Source: Micromonospora lutea
GTDB taxonomy: Bacteria > Actinomycetota > Actinomycetes > Mycobacteriales > Micromonosporaceae
DNA: 64,000 bases
Direction: 5' to 3'
Assembly: GCF_016863535.1 (NCBI RefSeq)
Contig: NZ_BOPB01000003.1
Span: forward strand, 173,451 to 237,450
In this document: piece by piece, positions 22,374 to 31,931 of the stretch
Numbering within the stretch: the stretch's first letter is position 1
How the letters are laid out: the number at the start of each line of letters is the position of its first letter
Translations under genes and position numbers: made by a program
Notes under the pieces: generated by a model
What the model was told of the DNA's origin: nothing
The model's database searches: none
Seen by the model: the letters and a program-made list of their open reading frames with translations, nothing else

Positions 22374-22904
22374 GTGACCGACGTGGTGCCCGTGCCGGTC
22401 CGGCGGCTCGATCCCGAGTTGCCGATGCCGGCGTACGCCCATCCCGGTGACGCCGGTGCCGACCTGGTGGCGGCCGTTGACGTCGAACTACCACCCGGTG
22501 GTCGGGCGTTGGTGCCGACCGGCGTGGCGATCGCGCTGCCCGAGGGGTACGTGGGCCTGGTCCATCCCCGATCGGGGCTTGCCGCCAGACTCGGCGTGAC
22601 GGTGCTCAACGCGCCCGGTACGGTCGACGCCGGCTACCGGGGTGAGATCCTGGTGAACCTGATCAACCATGATCGGGCCGCGTCGGTGAAGATCTCCCGG
22701 GGCGACCGGATCGCGCAGTTGGTTGTGCAGCGGGTGGAACGGGCGACCTTTCACCCGGTGGTCGAGCTGCCCGCGTCTGGACGCGGCACCGGTGGGCACG
22801 GCTCCACCGGCGGCCACGCCGGGCTGGTACCGCCGCCGGCGATGGACGGCGCGAACGGAAAAGATGGCACCGTGAGTGCCAAAAGCGGAGGTTGGACGCA
22901 GTGA
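22374..22904 (+). CDS. dut: dUTP diphosphatase
   Basis: 176-residue trimeric dUTPase that hydrolyses dUTP to dUMP, keeping uracil out of DNA. All five motifs are present: DAGADL (26-31), PRSG (65-68), [11 protein letters not shown] (82-92, catalytic D86), RGDRIAQ (109-115) and [11 protein letters not shown] (136-146). His in motif V is normal for actinobacteria. The tail after residue 149 is about 25 residues longer than in many relatives. Its stop overlaps the start of the next gene. Confidence 0.96.
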   Translation: MTDVVPVPVRRLDPELPMPAYAHPGDAGADLVAAVDVELPPGGRALVPTGVAIALPEGYVGLVHPRSGLAARLGVTVLNAPGTVDAGYRGEILVNLINHDRAASVKISRGDRIAQLVVQRVERATFHPVVELPASGRGTGGHGSTGGHAGLVPPPAMDGANGKDGTVSAKSGGWTQ

Positions 22905-23566
22905 TCTTCTCCCGAAAGCGGGACGCGGGACGGCACGCCCTTGACGAGCGGGCCGCCAACGTGCCCGAGACTAGCCCATCGACCCCGGTGGAGCCGGCGC
23001 GCGGGCCGTACGACGTCACCGAGGCGCCGGAGGGGGTGCAGCGGCTCGACCTGGGCAGCCTGCAGATCCCGGCGGTGGCCGGCGTCGAGGTACGGGTGCA
23101 GGCCGACCAACAGGGGGTGGTCCAGCAGGTGGTGCTGGTGCACGGCCAGAGCGCCCTGCAACTCGGTGTCTTCGCCGCCCCGCGGTCCGAGGGGATCTGG
23201 GACGAGGTGCGCGAGGAGATCCGCCAGTCGCTCATCGCCGACGGGGCCGCGGTGCAGGAGGCCGTCGGTGAGTACGGCACCGAGCTGCACGCCCGGGTAC
23301 GCAACGAGGACGGCCTGACCGACCTGCGGTTCGTCGGGGTCGACGGTCCGCGCTGGATGGTCCGCGCGGTCTACCAGGGCGCTGCGGCCACCGATCCGGC
23401 CGCCGCCGGTGCGCTGGCCCAGTGCTTGGACGGACTGGTCGTCGACCGGGGCGTGGAGGCCAAGCCGGTACGTGAGCCGCTGCCGCTGCGGCTGCCGCGT
23501 GAGGCGGGCGAGCAGGCTGCGGCGACTGGACAAACCGATGCCGCGTCGACACCCGGAGGCCGCTGA
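22901..23566 (+). CDS. DUF3710 domain-containing protein
   Basis: 221 residues. The conserved part begins [23 protein letters not shown] and runs through [14 protein letters not shown] and [13 protein letters not shown], which is diagnostic for DUF3710. Function is unknown. GTG 22901 overlaps the dut stop (GTGA), with GGAGG 10 bp upstream, so translation is coupled to dut. This gene follows dut in most actinobacteria. Confidence 0.92.
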   Translation: MIFSRKRDAGRHALDERAANVPETSPSTPVEPARGPYDVTEAPEGVQRLDLGSLQIPAVAGVEVRVQADQQGVVQQVVLVHGQSALQLGVFAAPRSEGIWDEVREEIRQSLIADGAAVQEAVGEYGTELHARVRNEDGLTDLRFVGVDGPRWMVRAVYQGAAATDPAAAGALAQCLDGLVVDRGVEAKPVREPLPLRLPREAGEQAAATGQTDAASTPGGR

Positions 23567-23615
23567 GCGAGCTTCGGACGTCCGGCGTCTTCAGGGATGC
23601 CCGGCACGGCCGGAC

Positions 23616-23643
23616 GGGCGCTTCCGGTGCGACGGGAGCGCCC
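23616..23643 (+). terminator. Intrinsic terminator after DUF3710
   Basis: Stem GGGCGCT (23616-23622) / AGCGCCC (23637-23643) followed by TTT. Separates DUF3710 from the OB-fold gene, which has its own TACGCT box just downstream. Confidence 0.65.
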
Positions 23644-23739
23644 TTTCCGGCGTACGCTGGCGGGTGCCGTCCCGGCTGTCGTCCGCAGGCGGTGGCTTCC
23701 GGTGCCTGCCGGCGGCGAGGAGAGGGTGACGCGGAACTC

Positions 23740-24120
23740 ATGACCACCGACGAGGGTCGGGGTTCGCTGCGGCGGATGTTGCGACGGTTGACCGCGAGCG
23801 AGGCCGAGATCGAGGCGCAGCAGTTGCAGCGGGAAAGCGCCCGCTGTGGCGCGGTGCCGGTGCTGCAGTGTGCGCGGGGGCAGGTGGTGTCGGTCAGCGG
23901 CCGGCTGCGTACCGTCGTCTACACCCCTCGGACGAACCTGCCGGCGCTGGAGGCGGATCTCTACGACGGCACCGACGTCGTGACCCTGGTCTGGCTCGGG
24001 CGGCGGCACATCGTCGGCATCGAGCCGGGGCGGCACCTGACGGCCCAGGGACGGGTCGCGGTGCGTGACGACCGCAAGGTGATCTACAACCCGTACTACG
24101 AGCTGGAGCCGCCAAAGTGA
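23740..24120 (+). CDS. OB-fold nucleic acid-binding domain protein
   Basis: 126 residues. An N-terminal helical segment (LRRMLRRLTASEAEIEAQQLQ) precedes an OB-fold: GQVVSVSGRLRTVVYTP, ALEADLYDGTDVVTLVWLGRRHI and RHLTAQGRVAVRDDRKVIYNPYYEL. These small proteins resemble the wedge-like OB domains of RecG, but binding is inferred. ATG 23740 starts the conserved region. The gene is followed closely by DUF3159 and is probably co-transcribed with it. Confidence 0.88.
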   Translation: MTTDEGRGSLRRMLRRLTASEAEIEAQQLQRESARCGAVPVLQCARGQVVSVSGRLRTVVYTPRTNLPALEADLYDGTDVVTLVWLGRRHIVGIEPGRHLTAQGRVAVRDDRKVIYNPYYELEPPK

Positions 24121-24151
24121 ACCTGCGGGCGTTGCAGATGGACAGCGGGCG

Positions 24152-24874
24152 ATGACGACCGGACAACATCCGGCGACCCAGCCGGAGGCCGGGCCGGTGG
24201 ACGAGGAGCGGCTGCCCACGGTCGCCGAACAGATGGCCGACCAGCTCGGTGGCTGGCGGGGGCTGGTCGAGTCCAGCATCCCGGTGGTGGTCTTCGTGGT
24301 CGCCAACATCGTCGGCGAGCTGCGGCCCGCCGTGATCGCGTCGGTGGCGGTGGCGCTGCTGATCGGTGGGCTGCGGTTGGCTCAGCGTCGGCCGGTGCGG
24401 CACGCGGTCAACGGCCTGTTCGGCATCGGGATCGGTGCCGCCATCGCCTGGCGCACCGGTGACGCGCGCGACTTCTACCTGCCGGGGATCCTCTACGGCA
24501 TCGGTTACGGCCTGGCCCTGCTGCTCTCGGCGGTGATCCGGCAACCGCTGGTCGGCTGGATCTGGTCGGTGCTGGTGGCCAAGGGCAGCTCGGAGTGGCG
24601 CGAGGATGCCCTGCTGGTCCGCACCTTCACCAGGTTGACCGTGCTGTGGGGGGTGGTCTGGCTGGTCAAGGTCGGCGTGCAGGCCGCCATCTACCTGGCG
24701 GCCCGCCGGTTCGACCAGCTCGGCGACGAAGCCGCAGCCGCCGACATGGAGACCGCGCTCGGGGTGGCGCGGCTGGCCCTGGGCTACCCACCGTACGTGC
24801 TGCTGTTGCTGATCACGGTCTGGACGGTGCGGCGGGTCACCCGCCAGCGCCCGACGGAGCCGCTGACGGGCTGA
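24152..24874 (+). CDS. DUF3159 domain-containing membrane protein
   Basis: 240-residue polytopic membrane protein with about six helices. The family block TVAEQMADQLGGWRGLVESSIPVVVFVVAN opens the conserved part, and RQPLVGWIWS follows mid-protein. Function is unknown. It begins 31 bp after the OB-fold gene. The same four genes (dut, DUF3710, OB-fold, DUF3159) next to two TrkA genes form a conserved actinobacterial block. Confidence 0.9.
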   Translation: MTTGQHPATQPEAGPVDEERLPTVAEQMADQLGGWRGLVESSIPVVVFVVANIVGELRPAVIASVAVALLIGGLRLAQRRPVRHAVNGLFGIGIGAAIAWRTGDARDFYLPGILYGIGYGLALLLSAVIRQPLVGWIWSVLVAKGSSEWREDALLVRTFTRLTVLWGVVWLVKVGVQAAIYLAARRFDQLGDEAAAADMETALGVARLALGYPPYVLLLLITVWTVRRVTRQRPTEPLTG

Positions 24875-24895
24875 GCCGCCACCAGCGGCGACCCG

Positions 24896-24925
24896 CCCGG
24901 CCCTGCCGGACCACGTTGGGCCGGG
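24896..24925. terminator. Hairpin between DUF3159 and the TrkA-type gene
   Basis: 8-bp stem CCCGGCCC (24896-24903) / GGGCCGGG (24918-24925) in the gap between two convergent genes. Confidence 0.55.
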
Positions 24926-24935
24926 ACCGGTGGGC

Positions 24936-25625
24936 TCAGTGTGACTCGCGGGTACGCTCGACGCTGTCTGGACCGAGGACCACCGCCCGCACGGAATCCT
25001 CCACCTCGGCGGTGCAGACGAAGACCAGTTCGTCGCCGGCCTCGACCGGATCGTCCGGGCTGGGCACCAGGACCCGCTTGCCGCGCAGGATCGCCACCAG
25101 CGCGGAATCCCGGGGCAGTGGCACCTCGCGGAGCGGACGTCCGACATAGGGCGCGGTCGGCGGCAACGTGATCTCGACCAGGTTCGCCTCGGACTGCCGG
25201 AACGTCATCAGGCGGACCAGGTCACCAACGGTCACCGCCTCCTCGACCAGCGCGGCCATCACCCGTGGCTTGCTGACCGCCACGTCCACGCCCCACTGTT
25301 CGGTGAACAGCCACTCGTTCTCGGCCCGGTTGACCCGGGCGACCACCCTCGGCACCGCGAACTCGGTCTTGGCCAGCAGCGAGACCACGAGGTTGACCTT
25401 GTCGTCGCCGGTCGCCGCGACCACCACGTCGCAGCCGGCCAGCTCGGCCTCCTCCAGGCTGGCCAGCTCACAGGCATCGGCCAACATCCACTGCGCGTCC
25501 GGTACCCGGGCGGGCCGGAGCATCCGGGGCTGCCGCTCGATCAGCATCACCTGATGGCCGTTCTCGATCAGCTCCTGGGCGATGGAGCGGCCCACGTTGC
25601 CGGCACCGGCGATGGCGATCCGCAT
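24936..25625 (-). CDS. TrkA family potassium uptake regulator (CeoC-like)
   Basis: 229-residue RCK protein with an N-terminal Rossmann RCK_N domain (MRIAIAGAGNVGRSIAQELIENGH, GxGxxG) and a C-terminal RCK_C domain ending in LVPSPDDPVEAGDELVFVC. It is a cytoplasmic regulatory subunit that binds nucleotides and gates potassium transport. ATG 25625 is spaced better from GGAAGGGGG than the in-frame GTG 25631. It overlaps the stop of the second TrkA gene, so the two are coupled and may act as a heteromer. Confidence 0.92.
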   Translation of the reverse strand: MRIAIAGAGNVGRSIAQELIENGHQVMLIERQPRMLRPARVPDAQWMLADACELASLEEAELAGCDVVVAATGDDKVNLVVSLLAKTEFAVPRVVARVNRAENEWLFTEQWGVDVAVSKPRVMAALVEEAVTVGDLVRLMTFRQSEANLVEITLPPTAPYVGRPLREVPLPRDSALVAILRGKRVLVPSPDDPVEAGDELVFVCTAEVEDSVRAVVLGPDSVERTRESH

Positions 25626-25627
25626 GA

Positions 25628-26290
25628 TCACTGACCCCCTTCCGGCGTCGCCGCCACGGATGTGACCGCCGGCACCATGTCATCGGTGACCAGCATGAAG
25701 ACCTGGTCACCCTCCTGCACCACGCTGGAGGCGGTGGGCAGCGTGCCGATCCCGAAGCGGATCAGGTACGCCACCCGCGCACCGGCCGCCTCCTCCAGGT
25801 CTCGTACCGGACGGCCGATCCAGTCCTTGTGCACCGGCACCTCGACGATCGAGACGGTGCTGGTGGGGTCGCGGAAGATCTCCACATTGCCCTCGGGCAG
25901 CAGGTGCCGCAGCATCCGGTCGGCCGTCCACCGGACGGTGGCCACGGTGGGAATGCCCAGCCGTTCGTAGACCTGTGCGCGGCGCTGGTCGTAGATGCGG
26001 GCCGCGACCCGGACCACGCCGAAGGTCTCGCGGGCCAACCGGGCCGAGATGATGTTGGAGTTGTCGCCGCTGGAGACGGCGGCGAAGGCGTCGGCCCGCT
26101 CGATGCCGGCCTGGCGCAGCACGTCGCCGTCGAAGCCGGCCCCGGTGACCGTGACACCTGTGAAGTCGGGTCGCAGCCGGCGGAAGGCGTCCGCGTCCTG
26201 GTCGATGACCGCTACCGAGTGCCCCCGGGACTCCAGGTTGTGCGCCAGGGTCGAGCCGACCCGGCCACAACCCATGATCACGATATGCAC
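25628..26290 (-). CDS. TrkA family potassium uptake regulator (CeoB-like)
   Basis: 220-residue RCK protein; VHIVIMGCGRVGSTLAHNLESRGHSV is the nucleotide-binding Rossmann start, and SSVVQEGDQVFMLVTDDMV closes the RCK_C domain. GTG 26290 is supported by GGGAGG 6 bp upstream; the longer open frame has no conserved N-terminus. First of two TrkA genes, and divergent from the KimA-like permease with 152 bp between starts. The arrangement suggests the regulators serve that permease or a Trk-type channel elsewhere. Confidence 0.92.
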   Translation of the reverse strand: MHIVIMGCGRVGSTLAHNLESRGHSVAVIDQDADAFRRLRPDFTGVTVTGAGFDGDVLRQAGIERADAFAAVSSGDNSNIISARLARETFGVVRVAARIYDQRRAQVYERLGIPTVATVRWTADRMLRHLLPEGNVEIFRDPTSTVSIVEVPVHKDWIGRPVRDLEEAAGARVAYLIRFGIGTLPTASSVVQEGDQVFMLVTDDMVPAVTSVAATPEGGQ

Positions 26291-26428
26291 GCTGCCTCCC
26301 ACGGTGCGGACCGCCGCGCCTCGTCGCTTGCGAGCCTGCCACGTCGGGGTCGCCGGCGGGGACCGACGGTACTCCCGCGCAGGTTGAGCCCGCAGCCGGC
26401 CTCCCCACGTGCTCACCGGTGGTGGTCG

Positions 26429-26434
26429 TACGCT
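26429..26434 (+). promoter_or_regulatory. Candidate -10 box for a leaderless permease transcript
   Basis: TACGCT ends 8 bp before GTG 26443 and no ribosome site is present. Confidence 0.35.
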
Positions 26435-26442
26435 TTGCCGTT

Positions 26443-28506
26443 GTGGCCCGATCCACCTCCCTGCTGAAGCGGCTGCTCGTCGGCCGGCCGTTCCGGTCCG
26501 ACCGACTCAAGCACACGCTGCTGCCGAAGCGCATCGCCCTGCCCGTCTTCGCCTCGGACGCGCTGTCGAGCGTGGCGTACGCGCCGGACGAGATCCTGCT
26601 GATGCTCTCCATCGCGGGCGCTTCGGCGTTCGTGTTCTCGCCGTGGGTCGCCCTCGGCGTGGTGGTGGTCATGCTGACCGTGGTGGCCAGCTACCGGCAG
26701 AACGTGCGCGCCTACCCCTCGGGCGGTGGCGACTACGAGGTGGCGACGGTGAACCTCGGCCGGCGCGCCGGGGTGGGGGTGGCCAGCGCGCTGCTGGTCG
26801 ACTACGTGCTGACCGTCGCCGTGTCGGTCTCCTCCGGGGTGGCCAACCTCGGTTCGGTGATTCCCTTCGTGGCGACCCACAAGGTGCTCATCGCGGTCTC
26901 CGCCGTGGTGCTGCTGACCGCGGTCAACCTGCGCGGGGTCAGGGAGGCGGGCAGCGCGTTCGCCGTTCCGACGTACGGCTTCATGATCGTGATCATCGGG
27001 ATGATCCTCACCGGGCTGGTCCGGATCGTCGTGTTCGGTGAGGAGCTGCGCGCCCCCAGCGCCGACCTGGTCATCGCCGCCGAGTGGCACGACACCACCG
27101 GCTGGGCGATGGCGTTCCTGCTGCTGCGCAGCTTCTCCTCCGGCTGCGCCGCGCTGACCGGCGTGGAAGCGATCTCCAACGGGGTGCCGGCGTTCAAGGC
27201 GCCGAAGAGTCGTAACGCCGCCACCACGCTGCTGATGCTCGGCCTGGTCTCGGTGACCATGCTGCTCGGCATCGTCTGGTTGGCCCGGCTCACCGGGTTG
27301 CAGTTCGTCGAGAATCCCGCCGCGCAGATCGTCGCCGGTCCCGAGGGGTACGTGCAGAAGACCGTCACCGCCCAGCTCGGTGAGACCGTCTTCGGGTCGG
27401 GCTCGGTGCTGCTGTTCCTGGTCGTCGGGGTGACCGCCACGATCCTGTTCGTGGCCGCCAACACGGCCTTCAGCGGCTTCCCGGTGCTCGGGTCGATCCT
27501 CGCCCAGGACCGCTACCTGCCCCGACAACTGCACACCCGGGGCGACCGGCTCGCCTTCTCCAACGGGATTCTCTTCCTGGCCGGTTTCGCGATCCTGCTG
27601 ATCGTCGGCTTCCAGGCCGAGGTGACCAAGCTCATCCAGCTCTACATCGTCGGCGTCTTCGTCTCGTTCACCCTCTCCCAGGCCGGGATGATCCGGCACT
27701 GGAACCGGCTGCTGTGCAACGAGCGGGACCCGCAGGCGCGGCGTCGGATGGTCCGGTCCCGGGCGATCAACACCTTCGGGATGGCGATGACCGCCGCGGT
27801 GCTGGTGATCGTGCTGATCACCAAGTTCCTGCTCGGCGCGTGGATCGCCATCGTCGCGATGGGTCTGATCTACGTGCTGATGCTGGCCATCCGGCGGCAC
27901 TACGACCGGGTGGCGGTCGAGCTCGCCCCGGATGAGGGGCGGCCGGTGCTGCCGGCCCGCAACCATGCCATCGTGCTGGTCAGCAAGCTGCATCAACCCA
28001 CGTTGCGGGCGGTGGCGTACGCGCAGGCCACCCGCCCCGACACGCTCACCGCGGTGACCGTCAACGTCGACGACCACGACACCCGCCAGTTGCAGGCCGA
28101 CTGGGAACGGCGGGACGTGCCGATTCCGCTGACCGTGATCGACTCGCCGTACCGGGAGATCACCCGCCCGATCCTGAACTACGTGGCCGGGGTCCGCCGG
28201 GACTCGCCGCGCGACGTGGTCACCGTCTTCATCCCCGAGTACGTGGTGGGACGCTGGTGGGAGAACCTGCTGCACAACCAGAGTGCGCTGCGGCTCAAGG
28301 GCCGACTGCTGTTCGAACCGGGGGTGATGGTGACCAGCGTGCCGTGGCAGCTCGCGTCGACGGCCGGCAAGGACCTGGACCGGATGGACGCCACGCTCGG
28401 TCGTGGACCGGTCCGCGGCCCCCGGGTCGCGCCGCGCAGCACCCTGCCACCTGTCGTTCCGCCGCTGGCCCCGGATCGGGAACCGACGGACGGCGAACCG
28501 CGATGA
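26443..28506 (+). CDS. APC-family permease, KimA-like potassium importer
   Basis: About 687 residues: roughly 12 membrane helices to residue ~480, then a ~200-residue cytoplasmic domain. ALPVFASDALSSVAYAPDEIL near the N-terminus and YPSGGGDYEVA are typical of the YdaO/KimA branch. In Bacillus, KimA is a high-affinity K+ importer inhibited by c-di-AMP. Transport of potassium is inferred from this branch and from the two adjacent TrkA genes; other APC substrates remain possible. GTG 26443 has a TACGCT box 8 bp upstream and no ribosome site. Confidence 0.85.
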   Translation: MARSTSLLKRLLVGRPFRSDRLKHTLLPKRIALPVFASDALSSVAYAPDEILLMLSIAGASAFVFSPWVALGVVVVMLTVVASYRQNVRAYPSGGGDYEVATVNLGRRAGVGVASALLVDYVLTVAVSVSSGVANLGSVIPFVATHKVLIAVSAVVLLTAVNLRGVREAGSAFAVPTYGFMIVIIGMILTGLVRIVVFGEELRAPSADLVIAAEWHDTTGWAMAFLLLRSFSSGCAALTGVEAISNGVPAFKAPKSRNAATTLLMLGLVSVTMLLGIVWLARLTGLQFVENPAAQIVAGPEGYVQKTVTAQLGETVFGSGSVLLFLVVGVTATILFVAANTAFSGFPVLGSILAQDRYLPRQLHTRGDRLAFSNGILFLAGFAILLIVGFQAEVTKLIQLYIVGVFVSFTLSQAGMIRHWNRLLCNERDPQARRRMVRSRAINTFGMAMTAAVLVIVLITKFLLGAWIAIVAMGLIYVLMLAIRRHYDRVAVELAPDEGRPVLPARNHAIVLVSKLHQPTLRAVAYAQATRPDTLTAVTVNVDDHDTRQLQADWERRDVPIPLTVIDSPYREITRPILNYVAGVRRDSPRDVVTVFIPEYVVGRWWENLLHNQSALRLKGRLLFEPGVMVTSVPWQLASTAGKDLDRMDATLGRGPVRGPRVAPRSTLPPVVPPLAPDREPTDGEPR

Positions 28507-28564
28507 GCGAGCGGATCATGCGGCCAGTGCGGTGTCCTGGACACGTACCAGGTGAGGGGGCGCG

Positions 28565-29785
28565 ATGAGCCTGGAGGAGGCCGAGCGGGTCGAGCTGACC
28601 GTGGCGGCGGTCGCCCCCGGAGGGCACTGCGTGGCCCGGGTGGACGGTCAGGTGGTCTTCGTCCGGCACGCGCTGCCGGGTGAGCGGGTGCTGGTCGAGG
28701 TGACCGAGGTGCACCGGGGCTTCGTGCGGGCCGACGCGGTCACCGTGCTGGCGGCCGCCCCGGAGCGGGTCACCCCACCCTGCCCGTACGCGCGACCGGG
28801 TCGCTGTGGCGGCTGCGACCTGCAACACGTCGCTCCGGACGCCCAACTGCGCTGGAAAGAGGCGGTGGTCCGCGAGCAGCTCATCCGCCTCGGCGGGCTG
28901 GACGAAGCCGGCTGTGACGCGTTGGGCCTGCGGGTGAGCGCGCTGCCGGGTGGTCCGCTGGGATGGCGTTCCCGGGTCCGTTACGCGGTCGACGCGGCGG
29001 GTCGCGCCGGACTGCTCAAGCACCGCTCCCACGAGGTGGTGCCGGTCGACCGCTGCCTGATCGCCCATCCGGCCATCCAGGAGTTGCCGGTGCTCGCCGC
29101 CGCCGGGGTGAGCTGGCCGGAGGCCGAGGCGGTGGAGACCGTCGCCACCACCGGCGGGGACGTGGCGGTGACCGCCGTAGCGGCCGGGTCCAGCCGCCGG
29201 GTCAGCGGCCCGGAACGGGTCCGGGAGCGGGCCGCCGGCCGCGAGTGGGTGCTGCCCACCTCGTCCTTCTGGCAGGTGCATCCCGCCGCCGCGGACACCC
29301 TGGTCGACGCGGTGCTGGAGTTGACCGACCCCCGGCCGGGGGAGCGGGCCTGGGATCTCTACGGTGGCGCGGGCCTCTTCGCGGCCGCGCTGGCCGATCG
29401 GGTCGGCGAGACCGGGCGGATCACCCTGGTCGAGGCGGCCGGTGACGGCGTCACGGCGGCCCGGGAAAACCTCCGCGACCTGCCCGCCGTCGAGGTGGTG
29501 GCGGCCCGCGTGGAGACCGCGCTGGCCCGTCGTCGGGTCACCGGCCCGGTCGACGTGGTGGTGCTCGATCCGCCCCGGACCGGAGCGGGGGCGCGGGTGG
29601 TCCGTGACGTGGTGGCGGCCGGGCCGCGCGCGGTGGCGTACGTGGCCTGTGACCCGGCCGCGTTCGCCCGGGACGTACGGGTCTTCACCGGCCTGGGTTG
29701 GCGGCTGGCGGCGTTGCGTGGGTACGACCTGTTCCCGATGACCCAGCACGTGGAGCTGGTCGGGTTGCTGCTGCCCGGCCGGTGA
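28565..29785 (+). CDS. TrmA/RlmD-family 5-methyluridine RNA methyltransferase
   Basis: 406 residues. An N-terminal TRAM domain (VELTVAAVAPGGHCVARVDGQVVF) is followed by iron-sulfur cysteines C73, C81 and C84 (CPYARPGRCGGC) and a fourth near DRCLIAHP. A SAM-binding domain (WDLYGGAGLFAAAL) follows, and VAYVACDPAAFARD contains the catalytic cysteine. The enzyme methylates uridine at C5 in rRNA or tRNA; which RNA is not determined here. ATG 28565 is 58 bp after the permease stop, so it may share the transcript. Confidence 0.92.
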   Translation: MSLEEAERVELTVAAVAPGGHCVARVDGQVVFVRHALPGERVLVEVTEVHRGFVRADAVTVLAAAPERVTPPCPYARPGRCGGCDLQHVAPDAQLRWKEAVVREQLIRLGGLDEAGCDALGLRVSALPGGPLGWRSRVRYAVDAAGRAGLLKHRSHEVVPVDRCLIAHPAIQELPVLAAAGVSWPEAEAVETVATTGGDVAVTAVAAGSSRRVSGPERVRERAAGREWVLPTSSFWQVHPAAADTLVDAVLELTDPRPGERAWDLYGGAGLFAAALADRVGETGRITLVEAAGDGVTAARENLRDLPAVEVVAARVETALARRRVTGPVDVVVLDPPRTGAGARVVRDVVAAGPRAVAYVACDPAAFARDVRVFTGLGWRLAALRGYDLFPMTQHVELVGLLLPGR

Positions 29786-29796
29786 GTGTGGTGAGT

Positions 29797-29848
29797 GTTA
29801 GGAAGGGACCCTTCCTCTACCGCAGGCGTTAGGAAGGGACCCTTCCTT
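29797..29848 (+). repeat. 52-bp double-palindrome intergenic repeat, copy A
   Basis: Two GTTA-led palindromes (each AGGAAGGG-A-CCCTTCCT) separated by the spacer CTACCGCAGGC. Lies 12 bp after the methyltransferase stop and upstream of dxs. Same length and layout as copies at 37375, 49359 and 52659. Each palindrome could form a hairpin and act as a terminator. Confidence 0.9.
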
Positions 29849-29943
29849 CGCAGCGGGCGGCACGCCGGCTGCGGGTGCGGGGCTGACCAGGTGCTCAGCG
29901 CCGACGGACGCCGCACCCAGGCTGCGAGGTGCGCCAGGGCCGA

Positions 29944-29949
29944 TAGACT
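29944..29949 (+). promoter_or_regulatory. Candidate -10 box for dxs
   Basis: TAGACT ends 8 bp before the dxs ATG and no ribosome site is visible, suggesting a leaderless or nearly leaderless transcript. Confidence 0.45.
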
Positions 29950-29957
29950 CTGCGCTT

Positions 29958-31931
29958 ATGAGTGTTGAAGAGGACACGGCCAACCACGGCCGGCTGCTGG
30001 CCACGGTGCACGGTCCCCAGGACGTCAAGCGGATGTCAGCCACCGAGCTGGACATCCTCGCCGCCGAGATCCGCGACTTCCTGATCGCCAAGGTGTCGCG
30101 TACCGGCGGGCACATCGGGCCCAACCTGGGCGTGGTGGAACTCACCCTGGCCCTGCACCGGGTCTTCGACTCTCCCCGGGACCGGCTGCTCTTCGACACC
30201 GGTCACCAGGCGTACGTGCACAAGATCCTTACCGGCCGGCAGGACGGCTTCGACCAGCTGCGCCAGCGTGGCGGGCTCTCCGGCTACCCGAGCCGGGCCG
30301 AGAGCGAACACGACATCATCGAGAACTCGCACGCCTCGACCGCCCTGTCGTACGCCGACGGGCTGGCCAAGGCGTACGCGCTGCGCGGCGAGTCGCGCAG
30401 CGTGGTCGCGGTGGTGGGCGACGGGGCGCTGACCGGCGGCATGTGCTGGGAGGCGCTGAACAACATCGCCGCCACCGACAACCCGCTGGTCATCGTGGTC
30501 AACGACAACGGCCGCTCGTACGCGCCGACGATCGGCGGCCTCGCGCACCACCTCTCCACGCTGCGGCTCAACCCGGGCTACGAGAAGGTCCTGGACGCCG
30601 TCAAGGACGCGCTCGGCTCGACCCCGCTGGTCGGCAAGCCGATGTACGAGGTGCTGCACGCGGTCAAGCGGGGCATCAAGGACGCGGTCGCGCCGCAGGC
30701 GATGTTTGAGGACCTCGGCATCAAGTACGTCGGCCCGGTCGACGGGCACGACCTCGCGGCCGTCGAGACGGCGCTGCGGGCGGCGAAGAACTTCGGCGGC
30801 CCGGTGATCGTGCACGCGGTCACCCGCAAGGGCTACGGCTACCGCCCCGCCGAGGAGGACGAGGCGGACTGCTTCCACGGTCCCGGTGCTTTCGACATCG
30901 CCACCGGCAAGGCCACCGCCGCGCCGGCGGTGAAGTGGACCAACGTCTTCGCCGACGAGCTGGTCGCGATCGCCGACGAGCGGCCCGACGTGGTGGGCAT
31001 CACCGCGGCGATGGCCGAGCCGACCGGCATCGCGAAGCTGGCCCGCAAGTACCCGGAGCGCACCTACGACGTGGGTATCGCCGAGCAGCACGCCGCCACC
31101 TCGGCGGCCGGCCTGGCGCTCGGTGGGCTGCACCCGGTGGTGGCGGTCTACGCGACCTTCCTCAACCGGGCCTTCGACCAGGTCCTGCTGGACGTGGCGA
31201 TGCACAAGCTGCCGGTCACCTTCGTGCTGGACCGCGCCGGCATCACCGGCCCGGACGGGCCGAGCCACTACGGCATCTGGGACATGTCGGTCTTCGGGGT
31301 GGTGCCGGGCCTGCGGATCGCGGCGCCCCGGGACGCCGCCACGCTGCGTGAGGAGCTGCGTGAGGCGGTCGCCGTCGACGACGGTCCGACCGTGCTGCGC
31401 TACCCGACCGGCGCGGTCGCCGCCGACCTGCCCGCCGTACGCCGGGTCGGCACGGTCGACGTGCTGGCGGAGTCGGCGCGTACCGACGTGCTGCTGGTCG
31501 CCGTGGGCGCCTTCGGCCGGCTCGGCACGGAGGTTGCCGCCCGGGTCGCGGAGCAGGGTTACGGGGTGACCGTGGTCGACCCGCGCTGGGTGCGCCCGAT
31601 CCCACCCGAACTGGTCGAGCTGGCCACCGGGCACCGCTTGGTGGTCACCGTCGAGGACGGCGTCCGGGTCGGCGGCGTCGGTGACGGCCTCGCCCAGGCC
31701 ATGCGCGATGCCGGTGTCCGGGTGCCGCTGCGGGACCTGGGTGTGCCGGCCGACTGGTATCCGCACGGCTCCCGCAACCAGATCCTGACCGACCTCGGCC
31801 TGACCGCCCAGGACGTGGCCCGTGACGTCACCGGCTGGATCTCCCGCCTCGACACCGAGCCGGTCGACCCCGCGACGTCACCGGCCGGATCCCCCGCCTC
31901 GACACCGAGCCAGTCAACCCACCCCGCCTAA
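29958..31931 (+). CDS. dxs: 1-deoxy-D-xylulose-5-phosphate synthase
   Basis: 657 residues; the first enzyme of the MEP isoprenoid pathway, joining pyruvate and glyceraldehyde 3-phosphate with thiamine diphosphate. [16 protein letters not shown] and the diphosphate-binding [16 protein letters not shown] are near the N-terminus, and [18 protein letters not shown] carries the catalytic Glu of the pyrimidine domain. The last ~20 residues ([20 protein letters not shown]) are an out-of-frame reading of a 50-bp tandem duplication. A leaderless start at 29958 is likely. Confidence 0.97.
   Translation: MSVEEDTANHGRLLATVHGPQDVKRMSATELDILAAEIRDFLIAKVSRTGGHIGPNLGVVELTLALHRVFDSPRDRLLFDTGHQAYVHKILTGRQDGFDQLRQRGGLSGYPSRAESEHDIIENSHASTALSYADGLAKAYALRGESRSVVAVVGDGALTGGMCWEALNNIAATDNPLVIVVNDNGRSYAPTIGGLAHHLSTLRLNPGYEKVLDAVKDALGSTPLVGKPMYEVLHAVKRGIKDAVAPQAMFEDLGIKYVGPVDGHDLAAVETALRAAKNFGGPVIVHAVTRKGYGYRPAEEDEADCFHGPGAFDIATGKATAAPAVKWTNVFADELVAIADERPDVVGITAAMAEPTGIAKLARKYPERTYDVGIAEQHAATSAAGLALGGLHPVVAVYATFLNRAFDQVLLDVAMHKLPVTFVLDRAGITGPDGPSHYGIWDMSVFGVVPGLRIAAPRDAATLREELREAVAVDDGPTVLRYPTGAVAADLPAVRRVGTVDVLAESARTDVLLVAVGAFGRLGTEVAARVAEQGYGVTVVDPRWVRPIPPELVELATGHRLVVTVEDGVRVGGVGDGLAQAMRDAGVRVPLRDLGVPADWYPHGSRNQILTDLGLTAQDVARDVTGWISRLDTEPVDPATSPAGSPASTPSQSTHPA
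31821..31920 (+). repeat. 50-bp tandem duplication at the 3' end of dxs
   Basis: Units 31821-31870 and 31871-31920 match at 45 of 50 positions. Because 50 is not a multiple of three, the second unit is read in a different frame and gives dxs a Ser/Pro/Thr-rich tail. Confidence 0.9.

Noticed and set aside
28503..28568. Short frame (MSERIMRPV...) between the permease and the RNA methyltransferase
   Set aside because: No ribosome site of its own and it overlaps the next start; likely chance.
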